In this document: piece by piece, positions 24,712-32,477 of the stretch | How the letters are laid out: each line of letters begins with the position of its first letter | How positions within the stretch are numbered: position 1 is the stretch's first letter | Origin: a virus | Length of the DNA stretch: 42,337 nt | Strand: one strand, 5' to 3' | IMG/VR virus record: IMGVR_UViG_3300025151_000088 | Coordinates: 1-42,337 of that record | The notes under the pieces: model-generated | The model's input: the letters and a program-made list of their open reading frames with translations, nothing else | What the model was told of the DNA's origin: nothing | The model's database searches: none | Translations under genes and position numbers: made by a program

Positions 24712-25563
24712 ATGAAATTTAAACTGTGGAAAGAATATGGTGCAATGAATAGTAAGCCTGTGTTTGAGGCATTTGAACACAGTCTTGTACGAGCAGGACA
24801 CACAATTAATTCAAATGACAGTGTAAATGATGCTGATGTAAATGTTATTTGGAGTGTATTATTCAATGGTAGAATGTCACCAAATAAACATATATGGAAC
24901 TCTTGTAGGAAAAAGAATAAGCCAGTAATTGTTTTAGAAGTAGGTGGTATCAAAAGAGGAACCACTTGGAAAGTAGGATTAAATGGTATTAATAGGGACG
25001 CTGAGTTTGGTAGTAATAATATGGATAGTTCTAGAGCTAGTGAACAGGGGTTATTACTAAAACCTTGGAAGTCAGATGGACAATTTATTTTGATTTGTGG
25101 ACAGCACGAGAAGAGTTTACAATGGGAAAATATGCCACGTATGAGTAAATGGCTAATGAGTATTATTGATGAAATACAATCTTATACAGATTTGCCTATT
25201 ATATTTAGATCTCACCCGAGATGTAGATTAGAGTATATTGAAACACAATATAAAAATGTTTATAGAGACGACCCAAGACATATTGACGGAACTTATGATG
25301 ATTACAATTTAAATTTCAACAAAGCATATGCTGTAGTAAATTGGAGTAGTAATCCTGGGCCACAAGCCGCTATAGCCGGTGTTCCTGTGTTTACAGGTCC
25401 AAGTAGTCTCGCTTGGCCAGTTGCTAATAAAAGTCTGTCGCAAATTAATAATCCAATAAAACCTGATAGACAGCAATGGCTTAATGATTATGCTTGGACT
25501 GAATTTACAATAGAAGAAATAGCAAGCGGATTACCTTTAAATAGATTGACTAAACACCTTTAA
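24712..25563 (+). CDS. Capsule/Kdo-transferase-like protein, paralog 3
   Basis: The 283-residue protein has the same plan as the genes at 22080 and 22915: ADVNVIWSVLFNGRMSPNKHIW, PVIVLEVGGIKRG, FILICGQHEKSLQWENMPRMSKWL, IFRSHPRCRLEYIE (R-x-HP) and AYAVVNWSSNPGPQAAIAGVPVFTGPSSLAWPVAN. The last segment, a Ser/Asn turn followed by an Ala-rich helix and a short loop, matches the donor site of KpsC/S-like GT-B proteins. It has its own ribosome site. Three divergent copies close together suggest successive linkage steps or alternative acceptors. Confidence 0.62.
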   Translation: MKFKLWKEYGAMNSKPVFEAFEHSLVRAGHTINSNDSVNDADVNVIWSVLFNGRMSPNKHIWNSCRKKNKPVIVLEVGGIKRGTTWKVGLNGINRDAEFGSNNMDSSRASEQGLLLKPWKSDGQFILICGQHEKSLQWENMPRMSKWLMSIIDEIQSYTDLPIIFRSHPRCRLEYIETQYKNVYRDDPRHIDGTYDDYNLNFNKAYAVVNWSSNPGPQAAIAGVPVFTGPSSLAWPVANKSLSQINNPIKPDRQQWLNDYAWTEFTIEEIASGLPLNRLTKHL

Positions 25564-25579
25564 TCTGCTATAGTAAATT

Positions 25580-26815
25580 ATGTTAGAAATTAATTATATT
25601 GAAGATCTACTAGAAGTAGTTCTTGGAAAATACAATCATAACTTTATACTTAAAACAAGCGATACAAGTTTATTGCACAGTTTTGATAGGCAACTTAATA
25701 AAGGCGTTGCATTAACTGATAGACAGCATAACTTATTGCGTCTAAAGTTAGAAATATATGAATCGCAGTTTAAAAAACAAAATATTCCTAATTGGAGTTA
25801 TGCTTTAAATGAAACAAGATCTCCACTGAGAGAAATTGATAGAAGCAAGACTATAACTATTATAGATAGACAAGATATTGTTGCAAATAATAGATCGCAT
25901 CACAAGTTAAAAGAAGGCAAATATATTAAAGTAAGGTTTCCTTTTAACAAAAAATTTATTTCTAAGTTAGAAAAAGTTATAAGAGGACATAAACAGAATG
26001 AATATTTTCACGAAAAAAATTCACACGAGCATCACTTCTTTTTGACAGCATTAAATTGTTATAAAGTGGTCACACAATTTCCAGACTGGCAAACAGATGC
26101 TATTATTACAGAAACGTCAAAAAAAGTAAAAGAAATAATTGATAAAAAAGACGATTATATTCCTATATACAAAGATGCAGAATTTATTAACATTGATAAA
26201 ACTATTGTTGATCAAATTAATACAACGGATAAAAAACTTATTGCAGACAAGTCTATTAGATATGGATTTTATATAGATGAAGCAGAACCAAAAAATTTAC
26301 TAGAACAGATTTGTTTTAGAAATTCTCCAACAGTTTTGGCAGATATTAAAAAACATTCAATATACGAAGTTATAGAAATTTTAGACTATTTAAAAAGATA
26401 TCCTATGCTTGTATGTTTAGACAAGGAACAGTCATTTGAACAATTAGAAGACATACATAGAGCGTTTAATAAATATATCGATAATAAAGAACAAAGTGTA
26501 TTGTTTCGTGTTGAGAGTAGTGACAAAACAAATGCTCCTTTGAACAATTATGTAAAAGATAATAATCTTAATAATTGGGTAGACGAAAATACTAAAGTAG
26601 TATACATTAAAAAAGACAAACTGCCTAAAGTTTTGCTAAAAAGCGAATTCAAACCACAAACAGCAGTAAGCAAGTCTAGTTTACGATCTAATAGATTAGT
26701 AACAAATTATGTAAATTTTAACTGCGATTTGATTGTATATAATGACACAGATTTAAGTAGCTTTAGATATCAGTACAGAGAGGACTTCAATAGTTGGCAA
26801 CTTGCAAACTTATAA
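25580..26815 (+). CDS. Unknown 411-residue protein upstream of uvsW
   Basis: I do not recognise a named family. The N-terminus has LTDRQHNLLRLKLEIYESQF, and the middle has SHHKLKEGKYIKVRFPFNKKFISKLEKVI followed by FHEKNSHEHHFFLTAL. The protein is rich in Lys, Asp and Asn with no membrane segment or signal peptide. The C-terminus (VNFNCDLIVYNDTDLSSFRYQYREDFNSWQLANL) overlaps the uvsW start by 22 bases. The coupling to uvsW suggests a DNA-metabolism role. A domain of degraded ATPase or helicase type is possible but not shown by any clear motif. Confidence 0.7.
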   Translation: MLEINYIEDLLEVVLGKYNHNFILKTSDTSLLHSFDRQLNKGVALTDRQHNLLRLKLEIYESQFKKQNIPNWSYALNETRSPLREIDRSKTITIIDRQDIVANNRSHHKLKEGKYIKVRFPFNKKFISKLEKVIRGHKQNEYFHEKNSHEHHFFLTALNCYKVVTQFPDWQTDAIITETSKKVKEIIDKKDDYIPIYKDAEFINIDKTIVDQINTTDKKLIADKSIRYGFYIDEAEPKNLLEQICFRNSPTVLADIKKHSIYEVIEILDYLKRYPMLVCLDKEQSFEQLEDIHRAFNKYIDNKEQSVLFRVESSDKTNAPLNNYVKDNNLNNWVDENTKVVYIKKDKLPKVLLKSEFKPQTAVSKSSLRSNRLVTNYVNFNCDLIVYNDTDLSSFRYQYREDFNSWQLANL

Positions 26816-28260
26816 TCGAAGACGAAGTAAACATCAAACTAGAAGGATTAGATGTAGACGTCAGGCGTAAACTTTCAAATGCTCTTAAGTTTGAAGTTCC
26901 TTATGCACGGTATATGCCACAATATAAGTTAGGACGTTGGGATGGAAAAGTTGCTTTTTTTGGTATTGGTGGAAGCGGTTATGTAAATCACCTGGATACT
27001 GTTACAGAAGTACTTGCAAAAAACAACGTTCAAATAGTTGACATTGAGGATAGAAGACATCCTATTGATTTAAACTTTGCACCAGTAACGGAACGCTATT
27101 GGGCAGACCAAGGTGTGCATTGGCCTAAAGGACATCCTGCAGAAGGAGAAGAAATTATTCTGCGTGACTATCAAGTAGAAGCAATCAACAACTTTGCAAA
27201 CAATCCACAGAGCTTGCAACAGATTGCAACAGGCGCAGGTAAAACTATAACAACAGCAACACTTAGTCATATGAGTGAAAAATATGGACGCAGTTTAGTT
27301 ATTGTGCCAAACAAATCACTTGTTACACAAACTGAAGAAGATTACATAAACTGCGGACTTGATGTTGGCGTTTATTTTGGAGATAGAAAAGAGTTGGGTA
27401 AGACTCACACCATCTGCACTTGGCAGTCATTGAATATACTGGACAAGAAGCACAAGGACGGAGAAGCAATACTATCACTGGCGGAGTTCTTAGATGGTGT
27501 GAGCACCGTTATTGTTGATGAAGTTCATCAAGCAAAAGCGGAAGTTTTAAAAAACTTATTAACACGTAACTTAAAAAATGCACCAATACGTTGGGGATTA
27601 ACAGGAACTATTCCAAAAGAGAAGTTTGAGTTTGAAAGTATACACGCAAGTTTAGGTCCGGTTATAGGAGAAATATCTGCAAAAGAATTACAAGATAAAG
27701 GTGTACTATCACAATGTCACGTAAACATTGTTCAATTAATCGATACAGTTGTACATAGAGGGTATCAAGAAGAATTAAAATATCTAGTAACAAATCAAGG
27801 TAGACTAGAATACTTAGGCAAATTATTAAACACAGTAAAAGAATCAGGCAACACTCTAATACTTGTAGATAGGATTAGCGCAGGCGAAATGCTACAAGAA
27901 CTTATTCCAGGATCAGTCTTTGTAAAAGGAGACGTAAAACTAAAGGATAGAAAAGATGCGTATGACGAAATCAACGAAGGTACTAATCACGTGGTTATTG
28001 CCACTTATGGTGTCGCTGCTGTTGGTATTAACATTCCTCGTATTTTCAACCTTGTACTTATTGAACCTGGAAAAAGTTTTGTTAGAGTTATTCAAAGTAT
28101 AGGTAGAGGCGTTAGAAAGGCAAAGGACAAAGACTTCGTGCAAATATGGGATCTTACAAGCACTTGTAAGTTTGCGAAGCGGCACCTTACCCAACGTAAA
28201 AAGTTTTATAAGGAAGCACAATACCCATTCACAATAGAAAAAGTGGATTGGAATAAATGA
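26794..28260 (+). CDS. uvsW: UvsW helicase
   Basis: UvsW is an SF2 helicase that unwinds branched and R-loop structures and helps switch to recombination-dependent replication. The 488-residue protein has an N-terminal MPQYKLGRWDGKVAFF module, Walker A ATGAGKT at 145-151, DEVH at 242-245, the motif III-like GLTGTIP, and the C-terminal VIQSIGRGVRKAKDKD (motif VI). Start: TTG at 26794 with GAGAGGA about nine bases upstream. No ATG would retain the conserved N-terminus. It ends in an ATGA overlap with the next gene. Confidence 0.92.
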   Translation: MATCKLIIEDEVNIKLEGLDVDVRRKLSNALKFEVPYARYMPQYKLGRWDGKVAFFGIGGSGYVNHLDTVTEVLAKNNVQIVDIEDRRHPIDLNFAPVTERYWADQGVHWPKGHPAEGEEIILRDYQVEAINNFANNPQSLQQIATGAGKTITTATLSHMSEKYGRSLVIVPNKSLVTQTEEDYINCGLDVGVYFGDRKELGKTHTICTWQSLNILDKKHKDGEAILSLAEFLDGVSTVIVDEVHQAKAEVLKNLLTRNLKNAPIRWGLTGTIPKEKFEFESIHASLGPVIGEISAKELQDKGVLSQCHVNIVQLIDTVVHRGYQEELKYLVTNQGRLEYLGKLLNTVKESGNTLILVDRISAGEMLQELIPGSVFVKGDVKLKDRKDAYDEINEGTNHVVIATYGVAAVGINIPRIFNLVLIEPGKSFVRVIQSIGRGVRKAKDKDFVQIWDLTSTCKFAKRHLTQRKKFYKEAQYPFTIEKVDWNK

Positions 28261-28763
28261 ATATTTTAACATTAGAAAATAAAAGTTTTAATCTTAATAC
28301 AGTGCCAGAAGAAGTTGATGATTCAGTAAGATTTAGTGTTTTAGATAATAGTAACCCTATGGATCCTGATTTCTTTTTTATACCATTAATATTTTTGGAA
28401 TCTTTTAGTTCTCCAGCAGTTGTATTAGAGATTGATAAAAATCAATTAACAATGCCATTAGATTGGTGTTTAGCAGTAGGTTGTAGTCAAGCAGGAAGTG
28501 ATTTAGAAGTTTTACCACTTACAAGTTTAAATGATAGAGGATTTGAAGCATATCTTTTTAATCCACTAACAAGTAGTAAACCTAAATTTGGTAAAATAGA
28601 AATAATAAATTTTTACAATGATGTAAAATGGTATTTTCCTAAATTAAAAACAGGTCAATTATTAAGTGTACCAATTACAGATAATGATGATCCTTTTTGT
28701 GCATTTTTTGTAAAAGATATAAACCGACAAAGTGAAGTAATAGACTTTGGAAAATTATTGTAG
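28257..28763 (+). CDS. Conserved T4-like marine phage protein after uvsW
   Basis: The 168-residue protein has a pattern I remember from T4-like marine phages: FFFIPLIFLESFSSPAVVLEI, QLTMPLDWCLAVG, LEVLPLTSLNDRGFEAYLFNPL and a C-terminal KWYFPKLKTGQLLSVPITDNDDPFCAFFVKDINRQSEVIDFGKLL. No function is known to me. It overlaps uvsW (ATGA). The mostly strand-rich pattern suggests a single globular domain. The conserved final segment may be a binding tail. Confidence 0.75.
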   Translation: MNILTLENKSFNLNTVPEEVDDSVRFSVLDNSNPMDPDFFFIPLIFLESFSSPAVVLEIDKNQLTMPLDWCLAVGCSQAGSDLEVLPLTSLNDRGFEAYLFNPLTSSKPKFGKIEIINFYNDVKWYFPKLKTGQLLSVPITDNDDPFCAFFVKDINRQSEVIDFGKLL

Positions 28764-28772
28764 GAGAATAAA

Positions 28773-29123
28773 ATGAAAGCAGGAAAAATTTGGGGACAAA
28801 CTGAATTGATCCACGCCAATGGTGTATTAGAATTTCACCGTATAGAGTTCAAAGCAGGATTCAAATGTAGTGAACACGAGCACCAATTTAAATGGAATGG
28901 CTTTTTTGTAGAGTCTGGTAAAATGCTAGTGCGTGTATGGCAAAACGGAGATAACACAGGATTAGTAGACGAAACTGTTTTAAATGCAGGAGACTTTACA
29001 CAAGTAAAGCCAGGTAAAGTGCATCAATTTGAAGGACTTGAAGACGGTATAGCATTTGAACTATATTGGGCTGAGTTTAATCACGATGACATAGTGCGTA
29101 GGACTATTGGCACTTCTGTATGA
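28773..29123 (+). CDS. Cupin-domain protein
   Basis: The 116-residue single-domain protein has the two cupin motifs: GFKCSEHEHQFKWNGFFVESGKMLV (metal ligands likely His of EHEH) and GDFTQVKPGKVHQFEG. Small cupins in sugar loci often act as isomerases or epimerases, or simply bind small ligands. The reaction is not evident. AGGAG precedes the ATG. It overlaps the methyltransferase downstream by 4 bases (ATGA) and begins the kdsA/kdsB cluster. Confidence 0.8.
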   Translation: MKAGKIWGQTELIHANGVLEFHRIEFKAGFKCSEHEHQFKWNGFFVESGKMLVRVWQNGDNTGLVDETVLNAGDFTQVKPGKVHQFEGLEDGIAFELYWAEFNHDDIVRRTIGTSV

Positions 29124-29674
29124 GTAAACTTACTCACGAATATGTAAAGCAACTAAAACACTTACATTCTACTACTGACTTTGGTAGTGGCGGTAAAAAG
29201 ATTCCTTCACGTTTAGAAAAATACTTGCACGATGCACACTCCATTTTAGATTACGGAAGTGGCAAAGGAATATTTTCAAAAACTGTCAAAAGCACATATC
29301 CTAATATTGAAGTACATTCTTATGATCCAGTAACATCGCCTATCAAACTTCCTGACTCTGTTGATATTACATATAGTAGCGATGTTTTAGAACACGTAGA
29401 ACCTGAATACATTGACCATACACTAGATACTTTATTTACAATAACAAAAAAAGTTCAATACCATTTAATAGCTTGTCATCCTGCAAGTAAAAAACTACGT
29501 GACGGTAGAAATGCTCATTTGATAATACAAGATCCAGAATGGTGGAGAAACAAATTAAAAAAATACGATTGGACAATAGAATTTGAAAAAATTAAAAGCA
29601 AAGATAAAATTGTAAAATTTCAACAAATGAAAATCGTAAAATATATAGTAATACTAAAAAATGAGACCAACTAA
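29120..29674 (+). CDS. SAM-dependent methyltransferase
   Basis: The 184-residue protein has motif I ILDYGSGKGIFSKTV near residues 42-56, an acidic residue after strand 2 (HSYDPV), and DITYSSDVLEHVEPEYID, the usual motif II/III with 'DVLEH'. It is of the Methyltransf_11/23 kind. C-terminal lysines are abundant. The target is unknown. Placed between a cupin and kdsA, it may modify a sugar or lipid carrier. It overlaps both neighbours. Confidence 0.75.
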   Translation: MSKLTHEYVKQLKHLHSTTDFGSGGKKIPSRLEKYLHDAHSILDYGSGKGIFSKTVKSTYPNIEVHSYDPVTSPIKLPDSVDITYSSDVLEHVEPEYIDHTLDTLFTITKKVQYHLIACHPASKKLRDGRNAHLIIQDPEWWRNKLKKYDWTIEFEKIKSKDKIVKFQQMKIVKYIVILKNETN

Positions 29675-29927
29675 AAAAGAACTTGCTGGCGAAGCATTAA
29701 TTTATGAAAGAGCAAACGGGGTTGTGTTTGCTAAGTTTAGAGACCCACCAAAAAATCAAAAATACACAAGGTGGGAAATAGGACGAGATGTAACAGAAGC
29801 ACCTATATTAGATTATGCTTTATGGGCACATATTAACGATCTTGCAAAAGATTATCCTACACTTCAGAAACAAGTTGACAAGTTGTTAGATGTGTATTAT
29901 ATTATAAAAGATGGAGACAAGAAATGA
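29661..29927 (+). CDS. Small phage protein of unknown function
   Basis: The 88-residue protein contains IYERANGVVFAKFRDPPKNQKYTRWEIGRD and ends in a helical stretch (YPTLQKQVDKLLDVYYIIKDGDKK). I have seen this general type in phages but know no role. It overlaps both the methyltransferase and kdsA (ATGA), so it is translated with the Kdo genes. Confidence 0.7.
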   Translation: MRPTKKELAGEALIYERANGVVFAKFRDPPKNQKYTRWEIGRDVTEAPILDYALWAHINDLAKDYPTLQKQVDKLLDVYYIIKDGDKK

Positions 29928-30682
29928 TTATTATTGCAGGGCCGTGCCAACACGAATCATTAGAACAAAGTTTAACTATTGCAAATCATTGTAAAAAAGT
30001 TTGCGACAAGCACGGTATAGATTATTACTTCAAAGCAAGTTTTGATAAAGCGAATAGAACATCTATTCACGGTAAAAGAGGTCCTGGTATATCTGAAACC
30101 TTGCCAGACTTTCAAAAAATAAAACAAGAAGGTTTTAAAATACTTACTGATGTGCATACAGAAGGACACATTAGTAGATGCAAAAATGTAGTTGATGTTT
30201 TACAAATACCAGCTTTTTTATGTAGACAAACTGACTTGATTGTTTCAGCTTGTAAAACTAACTGCATTGTTAATATTAAAAAAGGACAATTTTTAGCGCC
30301 TTGGGATGTAAAAGGTATTTTGAGTAAGTGTACAGATGCTAAAGAAGTCTGGATAACAGAAAGAGGTACAAGTTTTGGATATAATACTTTGGTTAATGAT
30401 TTTACTGGAATGCAGTATATTATGCACAATATTACTAATGATCTGGTGTTTGATGTCACGCACTCTGTCCAGGCGCCAGGTGGACAAGGTGATTCAAGTG
30501 GGGGCAATCGCGACTATATACCAGGCCTTGCTCGCTCAGCCTCTGCTATGGGCGTTAGTAATTTCTTTTTAGAAGTGCATCAAGATCCTGATAATGCTCC
30601 TAGCGATGGTCCAAATATGTTATGTTTGCAAGACTTTGAACAGATAGTAGACGACATAGTAAGATATAATTACAGAGGATAA
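29924..30682 (+). CDS. kdsA: KdsA, 3-deoxy-8-phosphooctulonate (Kdo-8-P) synthase
   Basis: KdsA condenses phosphoenolpyruvate with arabinose-5-phosphate to Kdo-8-phosphate, the first committed step of Kdo formation. The 252-residue protein carries nearly every family signature: FKASFDKANRTSIH, LQIPAFLCRQTDLI, NIKKGQFLAPWD, TERGTSFGYNTLV, DVTHSVQAPGGQGDSSGG and EVHQDPDNAPSDGPNM. It has Cys8 in AGPC, which marks the metal-dependent class. It is a little shorter than E. coli KdsA (284). No Kdo-8-P phosphatase is seen in the window. It lies directly before kdsB. Confidence 0.95.
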   Translation: MIIIAGPCQHESLEQSLTIANHCKKVCDKHGIDYYFKASFDKANRTSIHGKRGPGISETLPDFQKIKQEGFKILTDVHTEGHISRCKNVVDVLQIPAFLCRQTDLIVSACKTNCIVNIKKGQFLAPWDVKGILSKCTDAKEVWITERGTSFGYNTLVNDFTGMQYIMHNITNDLVFDVTHSVQAPGGQGDSSGGNRDYIPGLARSASAMGVSNFFLEVHQDPDNAPSDGPNMLCLQDFEQIVDDIVRYNYRG

Positions 30683-30686
30683 TACA

Positions 30687-31352
30687 ATGACAACAGCAAT
30701 ACTAATACCAGCAAGATATGCCAGTACTAGATTTCCTGGTAAAATGATGGCAAAACTAAACGGTGTGCCATTAGTAGAACACGTTTATAATCGTTGTGCT
30801 GGTACTGGATTAGATACATATGTACTTACAGATTCTCAAGAAGTGTATAATTATATAGGTGGCGGTAAGTGTATTATGACTCAAGAAGCAGAAAACGGAA
30901 CCGAACGTTGTATGCAAGTAATTGATGAAAAACTACAGTACGATAGATATATAAATGTACAAGGCGATATGCCAGACATAACTTCAAAAATAATACTTGC
31001 AGTTGAAGATGAATTACACAGAAGTGATGTAGCAACAGCGTATACACGAATGGATTTTAACTTGCGAAATGATCCTAACAGTGTTAAAATGATACACAAT
31101 AGAGGTAGAGCTCATTGGTTCTTACGTGCTAGTTTAGAATACGGTGATCATCATTTAGGTATATATGGATATAATAGAGAAGCAAAAGCTATGTACAGTG
31201 CAAGTACAAAATTTGTAGAAGAAGATATTGAAAAACTAGAACAACTACGTTGGATACAAAATGGTGTACGTATTGGTGTAGTAGAAGTTGAGTTTGATGG
31301 TATAGAAATCAACACGCCAGAGGATTTAGAAAAGTGGCAAACAAGGAACTAG
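30687..31352 (+). CDS. kdsB: KdsB, CMP-Kdo synthetase
   Basis: KdsB activates Kdo with CTP to CMP-Kdo, the donor for Kdo transferases. The 221-residue protein begins AILIPARYASTRFPGKMMAKLNGVPLVEHVYNRC. It has TERCMQVI and the metal-binding INVQGDMPDI, and ends with the KdsB-type DIEKLEQLRWIQNGVRIGVVEV. The usual GDEP is GDMP here, and it is shorter than E. coli KdsB (248), missing residues after the 'NDPNSVKM' segment. It follows kdsA by four bases. Specificity for Kdo itself rather than a related acid sugar is inferred from the pairing. Confidence 0.88.
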   Translation: MTTAILIPARYASTRFPGKMMAKLNGVPLVEHVYNRCAGTGLDTYVLTDSQEVYNYIGGGKCIMTQEAENGTERCMQVIDEKLQYDRYINVQGDMPDITSKIILAVEDELHRSDVATAYTRMDFNLRNDPNSVKMIHNRGRAHWFLRASLEYGDHHLGIYGYNREAKAMYSASTKFVEEDIEKLEQLRWIQNGVRIGVVEVEFDGIEINTPEDLEKWQTRN

Positions 31353-31804
31353 ACTTATTCAAGGAACTTATTCCAAGCATCGATATGGGCTTCAAAGAAC
31401 TGTATGATGCTGCCGGTGAAGATGGCAAGAAAGATATAAAACTTGACTTATGGAACTTGAACCGTTATATTAGCAGTGTAAAAGGCAACTATGAAAAGAC
31501 TGCACTTGCAGTGTTTAAGGTTAACGAATACTACAACAAAAACTGGAATGTGCTTGGCGGCACTAATCACGTTAAGTTACAATGGCAACTATTATGTGTT
31601 GCTGGCAAAACAGGAAAAAAACAATTCCATCCTTGGATTGGACTTAAAAAGAAAAAAGATGACAGTAGCAAAGCAGTGAAGTTGCTGGCACAAATATATC
31701 CAGAAATGAAAATGGATGAGGTAGAAACACTTGCTAGAATATCTACAAAAAAAGAAATCAAAGAACTTGCTCAAGAACACGGTTACGAAAAAGTTGACAT
31801 CTAG
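31334..31804 (+). CDS. gp62-like protein (clamp-loader small subunit related?)
   Basis: The 156-residue helical protein has LFKELIPSIDMGFKELYD, LNRYISSVKG, VNEYYNKNW, KLQWQLLCVAG, KKQFHPWIGLKKK and a C-terminal ETLARISTKKEIKELAQEHG. I remember this type in T4-like marine phages, and the order of segments parallels marine gp62, the small clamp-loader subunit. The match is loose and gp44 is not in the window. GTG at 31334 is used, inside the end of kdsB. The link to kdsB is only by overlap, so replication functions resume here. Confidence 0.5.
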   Translation: MANKELDLFKELIPSIDMGFKELYDAAGEDGKKDIKLDLWNLNRYISSVKGNYEKTALAVFKVNEYYNKNWNVLGGTNHVKLQWQLLCVAGKTGKKQFHPWIGLKKKKDDSSKAVKLLAQIYPEMKMDEVETLARISTKKEIKELAQEHGYEKVDI

Positions 31805-32477
31805 TAAATTTACGTGCGAATATTGTGGTAAAAGTTATGTAAAAGAAAGCACATTGTTAGCTCACGTGTGCGAACCAAAAAGACGTTGGCTACAAAAAGA
31901 TGAAAAACGTGTGCAATTAGGATTATATGCATTCCAAAGATTTTACAAATTAAGTGCAGGACATAAGAAAGAAAAAACATATGAAGAATTTGTTAAGTCA
32001 TCGTTTTACAATGCTTTTGTTAAGTTTGGCAGTTTTGTTAACAACGTTAGGCCTTTGTATCCTGACAAGTATATCGATTATGTTGTAACTAGTAATGTAA
32101 AACTTGACCATTGGTGTCGAGATGAAATGTATGAGAAATATGCAATTGAACTAATACGTAAAGAAGGAGTTGAAACTGCGCTTGAACGATCAATAAATAC
32201 TATGCTTGATTGGGCAAAAGAAAAAGAAAGTACTTATAACCATTATTTTTTATATGCAAGTGCAAATAGAATAACCTGGGATATAAAAGATGGAAAAATA
32301 TCACCTTGGTTACTTTTAAATTGTGATAGTGGTTTAAAAGTACTGCAAAATTTTAACACAGAACAACTTAATATGGTTAATGCAGTATTAGATCCTAAAC
32401 ATTGGAGTATTAGATTTAAAAGACAACCAAAAGACGTTGAGCTTGTAAAACAGGTAGTTAAAGAGGCAAATATGTAA
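31794..32477 (+). CDS. Zinc-finger phage protein, function unknown
   Basis: The protein starts with a C2H-type finger: FTCEYCGKSYVKESTLLAHVC, followed by EPKRRWLQKDEKRVQLGLYAFQRFYKL. The remainder (LDHWCRDEMYEKYAIELIRKEGVETALERSINTMLDW, ISPWLLLNCDSGLKVLQ) is helical and of a kind I recall from T4-like marine phages next to the gp62-like and mini-DnaE genes. TTG at 31794, overlapping the previous stop, gives 227 residues beginning MTSSKFTC. An ATG at 31731 would add an unrelated 21-residue extension and overlap 74 bases. It overlaps the next gene (TAATG). Confidence 0.65.
   Translation: MTSSKFTCEYCGKSYVKESTLLAHVCEPKRRWLQKDEKRVQLGLYAFQRFYKLSAGHKKEKTYEEFVKSSFYNAFVKFGSFVNNVRPLYPDKYIDYVVTSNVKLDHWCRDEMYEKYAIELIRKEGVETALERSINTMLDWAKEKESTYNHYFLYASANRITWDIKDGKISPWLLLNCDSGLKVLQNFNTEQLNMVNAVLDPKHWSIRFKRQPKDVELVKQVVKEANM

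Noticed and set aside
31731-31793. Longer ATG start for the zinc-finger protein
   Set aside because: It would overlap the previous gene by 74 bases and add a Lys-rich extension matching no pattern. The TTG at 31794 sits right before the conserved finger.
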